From the NCBI GenBank assembly GCA_964405325.1, contig CAYONM010000025.1, forward strand, positions 1-26,628: a stretch of 26,628 nt of DNA, in the 5' to 3' direction. The position numbers and the translations under genes were made by a program. Under the pieces are notes generated by a model. The model saw only the letters and a program-made list of their open reading frames with translations. It had not been told where the DNA came from and made no database searches. The DNA comes from CAYONM01 sp964405325. Its GTDB lineage: Bacteria > Planctomycetota > UBA11346. Shown here in pieces: positions 22,283 through 26,628 of this stretch. Positions within the stretch are counted from its first letter, which is position 1, and each line of letters begins with the position of its first letter.

Positions 22283-23730
22283 CAGCCGGTTCCTCCGGCT
22301 GTCAGCAGGCGGTCGCCGTCGCGCAGACCGTTGGACACCCGCCAGCCCTGACGGCCGTATTCCTCGCCGTGGACCGGCTGCCGCCGGGGCTCACCGTCCT
22401 GCAGTAGCCACACCCAATGCCCTTCATCATCCGCCTGGACCAAGTCCCGCGGAATAACCAGCAAGCGTTCTTCGTAATCCAGCGGCACCCGCGCCAGGCC
22501 GGTCATGCCGGGCCGCAGGCTCAACGGTGCCTTGAACTGAATAACGGCACTGAAGACGTTGACACCTGTGCTGTCATTTTCGATGAGATTCTCGCGAATC
22601 GCACCTCGATCGCGCGCGATGCCGGCAAGAAAGCTGATATTCCCTGTAAAACACTCGCCCGGATAGGCGGCCAGTTCCAATTCCACCGCCATGTTCTCCT
22701 TCAGCAGCGGGAAATCCATCTCGCCTACCATCATCACCGCTTGTACCTGTTCGGGATCGATGATATCCACCAGTGGGTCGCCTGGATTCCGGGTCATTCC
22801 CGGACCGGCGCGCACCAGACGACCACCACCGGCCCAGTCGCGATACTGCCGAACCATGGCGATGCCGTCCACTGGTGCGTGGACATCCATATGCGCGAGG
22901 TCGAAGTCCAGCTGCGCCAGCTGCGCCTGACGCCGTTCAATACGGGCCTGCTGGATCGCGATATCCTGGTCGATACGTTCCAGCCAACGCTGCAGCCGCG
23001 CCTGCGAGCGTGCCTCGCGGCCCTGAGCCCGTGCCAGCTCCGCCTGTAATTCAGCCTGCTCGCTGGCGTCGGGTCCGGCCTCGGCCAGGGTGATCTCGGT
23101 CTGTTTCTCCTCCAGGGCCGCCTGTCGTGCCTTGAACCGCCGCTGACTGCTCTGCAACTGACTGGCCGATAACAAACCCTTTTCACGCATCCGCCGATCG
23201 CGCTCGAGTTTTTCCTCGGCTTCTTGCAGGTCGATTGCCTTCAGCTTCAGATCAATCGCCAGCATGCGCCGGTCGCTCGGCGACAAGCCCTTGGCCTGAA
23301 CCCGTTTTTCGATGCGTAACTGGGCGTAGGCCAGATCGGCTTCGGTGATACGATCCTCGTTGCTGGTGGTCAGCTCCGCTAATTCGCGCTCGGTCTGATA
23401 ACGCTCGAGCGTGGTCCGGTCGCGCTCCTGGTCTTCGGCCATCTGTTCGCGGCGTTTGGCCTTGTCGGCGGGATCGATGCGTGCCACCAGATCGCCAGCA
23501 CGCACGGCGCTCCCATGCTCGACCACCCAGGTGATGGTCCCCGAAACCAACGTCGGCACCGGCTGGCGATCAGCGCTGGTGATGAAGACATGCTCATCCA
23601 GATGCGTGGGCAAAAACTCGGCACGCACGGTATGCGCCACGGCCTGATGCGCCGCAGCACCACGCGGAAACCACCACCACGCGACCAGCACGGCCGAAAC
23701 GATGAGCACCAACGACAAAATGATTTTCAT
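22282..23730 (-). CDS. HlyD/MFP-family periplasmic adaptor
   Basis: This 482-residue membrane-fusion protein has an N-terminal TM anchor (residues 3-20). The barrel-sandwich hybrid half-motif VPTLVSGTITWVVEHGSAV is at about 58-76, followed by a long Arg/Glu/Ala-rich coiled-coil hairpin (about 85-270) and the second half-motif MDVHAPVDGIAMV. A beta-barrel and membrane-proximal domain complete it (IPRDLVQADDEGHWVWLL). It should bridge the MacB-type transporter and the TolC-like channel. The coiled coil is longer than in MacA-type adaptors. ATG 23730 overlaps the previous gene by four bases (ATGA), and its stop overlaps the ABC start. Confidence 0.9.
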   Translation of the reverse strand: MKIILSLVLIVSAVLVAWWWFPRGAAAHQAVAHTVRAEFLPTHLDEHVFITSADRQPVPTLVSGTITWVVEHGSAVRAGDLVARIDPADKAKRREQMAEDQERDRTTLERYQTERELAELTTSNEDRITEADLAYAQLRIEKRVQAKGLSPSDRRMLAIDLKLKAIDLQEAEEKLERDRRMREKGLLSASQLQSSQRRFKARQAALEEKQTEITLAEAGPDASEQAELQAELARAQGREARSQARLQRWLERIDQDIAIQQARIERRQAQLAQLDFDLAHMDVHAPVDGIAMVRQYRDWAGGGRLVRAGPGMTRNPGDPLVDIIDPEQVQAVMMVGEMDFPLLKENMAVELELAAYPGECFTGNISFLAGIARDRGAIRENLIENDSTGVNVFSAVIQFKAPLSLRPGMTGLARVPLDYEERLLVIPRDLVQADDEGHWVWLLQDGEPRRQPVHGEEYGRQGWRVSNGLRDGDRLLTAGGTG

Positions 23731-26330
23731 AATGCCGGCCCCACCGGTTCGACCGGAAAGGTGACGGTGACGATGGAGCCCGGTTGTAACGACAGGTCTT
23801 CGATCTGATCCAGCAGCACAGTGACCTCGAACACGGTCTCACCGCCAGGCTCACGTTCGCTGTACAGGCCGAGATCGGTGTCGTTGCGACGCTTCTCCTC
23901 GAACATGAAATCGATACTTTCCACCGAGCCGCTGAGGCCAGAGCGCTCGGCCACGGCACAGCGGACCGGCATCCCGATCTCGATCACGGCAAAATAGGCC
24001 TCCGGTACCGCCACTTGCACCGACATGCGGCTGATATCGGCAATGGTCATGATGCGGAAGCGCGGATACACGGTCATGCCGGTCTCGATCTTCCGGAGAC
24101 CGTTGCGGCTCCAGATGATGTTGTACTGCACCACGCCAGCACTCGGTGCCCGGATCACCAGGTTTTCGCGCCAGGAAACCAGGGTATCCAGCCATGTCTG
24201 CCAACCATTCTGCCGACGTTCACGCCAGGCCAGCTGATTGCGTTTGCTCGCCAGATCGAAGGCCACCTGTTTCTGCGAGGTAGCCAGTCCCAACTGAGAA
24301 CGCAACAGGTCACGCTCCGTACGTGCCCGATTGATGGCATCGGCCCCCTGCTCAAGGTCGGCGACGCGCAGTTGTGCATGTTCCAGATGCAACTCGGCCC
24401 GCTGTACGTCGCGTTCAGCGGCGCGCTGCTCGGTTTCCGAACGCAACTCGGGATCCCGCTGCTGCAGATTCTGCCAGTTCCGCTGCGCTTCACGTAATTG
24501 CACCTGGGCCACCTGCCGATCACGCCTGGCGGCGAACAACGCCGATTCATTCTGCTGCTGCTGCACCAGCTCGTGGCGGATCTCGGCGATGCGCAGGTCG
24601 TTGCGCTCGCGCTCCAGTCGGGTGGCACTCTGATCCTCCAACAAGGCCAATTCCTCGTGTACCTTCTCGGCATCGTTGCGCGCGTCCTCGACCTTGTCCT
24701 CGATCTCGTCGATATATTCCTCCAACTCGGCATCGTTCACCTGCGCCAGGACATCGCCCTCGGCAACGGTGCTGTTCTCGTCGGCCAGCTCCGTCAATTT
24801 GCCGCCACGCCAGTGGATTTTGCCGACCGTAATCGGAATATTCGCGAAGGGCGTCAACTCGCCGGTTACTGACAACTGATCGCCAGATTCGTTCAACTGC
24901 GGTCCGCCATCGCCACCGTGCTCAAAAACGCCGAAACGGTCCACCGCCTGACCCACGCGCAACTGCCCCGGCTCCAGCAAAAACCACGCCCCCACCGGCG
25001 TCCCGGCCACCACCTGGTAGCGACCATCGATAGCGACATGATAGTGGTCGTCTTTGTGGACCACTGCCTCCAGCGGCAAACAGCTGCCGTGGCTCTCGCG
25101 GCTCCCACGGATCTCCAGACGTACCTCCTGCCCTGGCCGTAGCACCTCGGTCATGCCCGGGCAGTCGATTTCGACATCGTAGACCTTGACCCCAGAACAG
25201 ACGTCGCGTTCTCCCCATCGGCCCTTGCCGGTATCCTCGATATCGCGTGGGATCTCGGCAAGGGAGGCAACCTCGCCCAGTCGCATCCGGCCGGCGATCC
25301 CCGGTAGATACAGGGTGACCGGATCACCAACGCTGAACCACTGCCGCATATGCTCTGGCAACTCGGTCTCCACCGCCAGGCTGGCGGCATCGGGGATGCG
25401 GAGGAACTCGACATTCCGTGGCATTTTGCCGGTGAGCTCATCCAGGGCCTCTTCGAAGGCCTGGGTATAGAGCACGAAACCATCCGATGGCGCGGTAATG
25501 ACCAGATGGTCCAGATCCTCGCGGATCTCAGCGATCTCACGGTCGATCTTCGTGGTACGACGCCGGGCGCCTGCACGCTGCAATTCGGCAATCTCCTGCT
25601 GCTTCTCCCACTCGCCCTGAGCATCGGCCAGGGCCAACTCGACATTGGCGATCTCCAGCTCGATCAATTCCAACTCCAACGGTTTGGTCGGTCGCTTCGC
25701 CAGCTCGAGCATGCGCTGAGCATACTCCTGTCTGGCCTCGGCCATCTCGCTGGCAGCCTGCAGGCGGGCACGCTCACCGGAACCAATCAGACCACGCTGG
25801 TAGCGGCTGTCAGCCTGTTCGGCATCCTCACGCGCCTGCTCGGCATCCATCTGCGCCAGTCGCAGCCGGCCTTCGGCCAAGCGAACATCCGAACGCAGGG
25901 GTAGGGCCAGCAAGCTCCGTCGGCGCGCCTGCAACACCTCCAGGCGACCCTCCTGGTCATCGATCCGCTCGCGCAATTTCAGCAAGTGGTTATCGATCTC
26001 AGCGAGCCGCTTGTCACGCTCCCGGATCTGGATTTCGCGCTTCAATTCCTGTTCGTGTAGTTTGTCGTTCAGATCCATGGGATCGAAGCGGACCACCACC
26101 TGTCCCGCAGCGACCATGGCACCATCCGGCACGACCTCGCCGATCGGCAGCCAATCCACCGGATTCGAGATCAGCTCCTGCCTGCGGGCAAAGGTCCTTC
26201 CCGGCAGACGAATCACATTGCTGACCGACCGCTCCTGCACCGTCCATACCAGCACCTCTGCTTCGGCACCGGACAGGGCGTCAAGCATGATCAGGAGCAG
26301 GATGGTGACGTGCAGCGATCGGACAGGCAT
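23727..26330 (-). CDS. Dual-headed periplasmic adaptor: two fused HlyD/MFP modules
   Basis: This 867-residue protein is about twice the usual adaptor length. A signal peptide (cleavage likely after GAEA, residue 24) leads into module 1. Module 1 has a barrel-sandwich half (about 35-85), coiled coil (88-275), returning half HLVITAPSDGFVLYTQ (275-290), and beta-barrel plus membrane-proximal part (305-470). Module 2 repeats the plan: SVTGELTPFANIPITVG (487-503) to LAQVND, coiled coil (534-715), NLVIRAPSAGVVQYNI (723-738), and barrel (740-867). The two modules share domain order but little sequence, so the duplication is old. It is first in the efflux operon and would act in the periplasm with the transporter. 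ATG 26330 has only a poorly placed AAGG before it. Confidence 0.88.
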   Translation of the reverse strand: MPVRSLHVTILLLIMLDALSGAEAEVLVWTVQERSVSNVIRLPGRTFARRQELISNPVDWLPIGEVVPDGAMVAAGQVVVRFDPMDLNDKLHEQELKREIQIRERDKRLAEIDNHLLKLRERIDDQEGRLEVLQARRRSLLALPLRSDVRLAEGRLRLAQMDAEQAREDAEQADSRYQRGLIGSGERARLQAASEMAEARQEYAQRMLELAKRPTKPLELELIELEIANVELALADAQGEWEKQQEIAELQRAGARRRTTKIDREIAEIREDLDHLVITAPSDGFVLYTQAFEEALDELTGKMPRNVEFLRIPDAASLAVETELPEHMRQWFSVGDPVTLYLPGIAGRMRLGEVASLAEIPRDIEDTGKGRWGERDVCSGVKVYDVEIDCPGMTEVLRPGQEVRLEIRGSRESHGSCLPLEAVVHKDDHYHVAIDGRYQVVAGTPVGAWFLLEPGQLRVGQAVDRFGVFEHGGDGGPQLNESGDQLSVTGELTPFANIPITVGKIHWRGGKLTELADENSTVAEGDVLAQVNDAELEEYIDEIEDKVEDARNDAEKVHEELALLEDQSATRLERERNDLRIAEIRHELVQQQQNESALFAARRDRQVAQVQLREAQRNWQNLQQRDPELRSETEQRAAERDVQRAELHLEHAQLRVADLEQGADAINRARTERDLLRSQLGLATSQKQVAFDLASKRNQLAWRERRQNGWQTWLDTLVSWRENLVIRAPSAGVVQYNIIWSRNGLRKIETGMTVYPRFRIMTIADISRMSVQVAVPEAYFAVIEIGMPVRCAVAERSGLSGSVESIDFMFEEKRRNDTDLGLYSEREPGGETVFEVTVLLDQIEDLSLQPGSIVTVTFPVEPVGPAL

Positions 26331-26417
26331 TGGCGGTGCGCAGACCTTTCAGTGTGAAAGAAATGACGGCGGCGTCTTGTTGTGACGATTCGGCGGTGTG
26401 TGACAAGGTATCTGATC

Positions 26418-26536
26418 CAGAGGGGGCCTTGCCCCTCGCGACGTCCGTCGCGACTTGCCCGTTACGCGCGCATTTTCCGGCGGCGCTTCGCGCCCTCTTT
26501 GCCGAAAAACCGTCGGTCGGACGGTCTCGCGCATGG
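26418..26536 (-). repeat. Dispersed element, copy A, upstream of the efflux operon
   Basis: This is the longest copy: about 119 bp ending in a cagagggggc/gccccct-type hairpin, with blocks shared with copies B and C at 26418-26427, 26440-26461, 26471-26482, 26503-26514 and 26522-26532. It is open in the same frame as copy B: a 61-codon frame covers 26349-26534, but I read that as a property of the element, not as a gene. Positioned 90-200 bases before the operon start, it could lie in the 5' leader. The 87 bases between it and the start codon show nothing else recognisable. Confidence 0.85.
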
Positions 26537-26575
26537 GTCGGCTCGCCTGGGTCTATGAGCCGGTCTCGTCGTCCT

Positions 26576-26628
26576 TAGGGCCCGTCAAAAAATAAACAAT
26601 ACATTTCGCTTGATCTTTTGCCGCCCTT
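26576..26628 (-). repeat. Right copy of the window-end inverted repeat
   Basis: The reverse complement of the last 53 bases begins with the identical 20-mer found at 23-42, then a 22-nt spacer and gacgggccct. The window ends exactly at the outer edge of the repeat. About 40 bases of unassigned sequence separate it from element copy A. Confidence 0.7.

Noticed and set aside
26349..26534. 61-codon frame upstream of the efflux operon as a small gene
   Set aside because: Most of it coincides with dispersed-element copy A and matches the peptide inserted in the tolC-like protein, so it reflects the element and not an independent gene.
1..26628. CRISPR arrays, tRNA or rRNA genes, transposases, phage genes
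   Set aside because: I saw no regularly spaced direct repeats, no tRNA cloverleaf or rRNA sequence, and no recognisable recombinase or phage protein on either strand.

Overview
The window is high-GC and gene-dense, and comes from a Gram-negative (diderm) bacterium. A tripartite efflux operon with a TolC-like outer-membrane channel, an octaheme cytochrome and an MCP support this. The octaheme cytochrome/TPR protein, the HEAT-repeat protein, a Ser/Thr-kinase remnant and a GH78-type enzyme with a DCPWRE motif would suit the Planctomycetota-Verrucomicrobiota-Lentisphaerota group. That placement is inference, and no marker gene is present to settle it. I see no tRNA, rRNA, CRISPR array, transposase or phage gene.

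Layout. (1) 1-2530: an end repeat, then a membrane-anchored octaheme c-type cytochrome with HEAT-like and TPR repeats. (2) 2531-2910: a gene-free interval that folds into an elaborate three-way-junction structure, possibly an unrecognised ncRNA. (3) 8735-2911, minus strand: a compact operon of GT4 glycosyltransferase, PAP2 phosphatase, PlcP-like metallophosphoesterase, BtaA, BtaB and an exported HEAT-repeat protein. Its first five members make a coherent pathway that turns phospholipids into diacylglycerol and then into phosphorus-free betaine lipid (DGTS) and glycolipid. (4) 8910-9259: the decayed N-terminus of a Ser/Thr kinase. (5) 9291-14012: a GH78-like alpha-L-rhamnosidase, a divergent AraC regulator and an aldo/keto reductase. 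(6) 14161-17987: a small membrane protein, an MCP with an abnormal C-terminus fused onto a foreign gene remnant, and a HAD phosphatase. (7) 17988-18708: a gene-poor stretch full of inverted repeats and copies of a dispersed element. (8) 26330-18709, minus strand: a four-gene translationally coupled export operon of dual-headed adaptor, second adaptor, MacB-type ABC transporter and TolC-like channel.

The most unusual features concern repeats and architecture. A roughly 120-bp GC-rich element occurs upstream of the efflux operon, is inserted in frame inside the tolC-like gene, and occurs again in degenerate form next to it. Both better copies stay open in the same reading frame, much like Rickettsia palindromic elements that add peptides to proteins. 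A different repeat of about 53 bp lies in inverted orientation at the two ends of the window. The first efflux adaptor is a tandem fusion of two complete HlyD/MFP modules and is followed by a third, separate adaptor.
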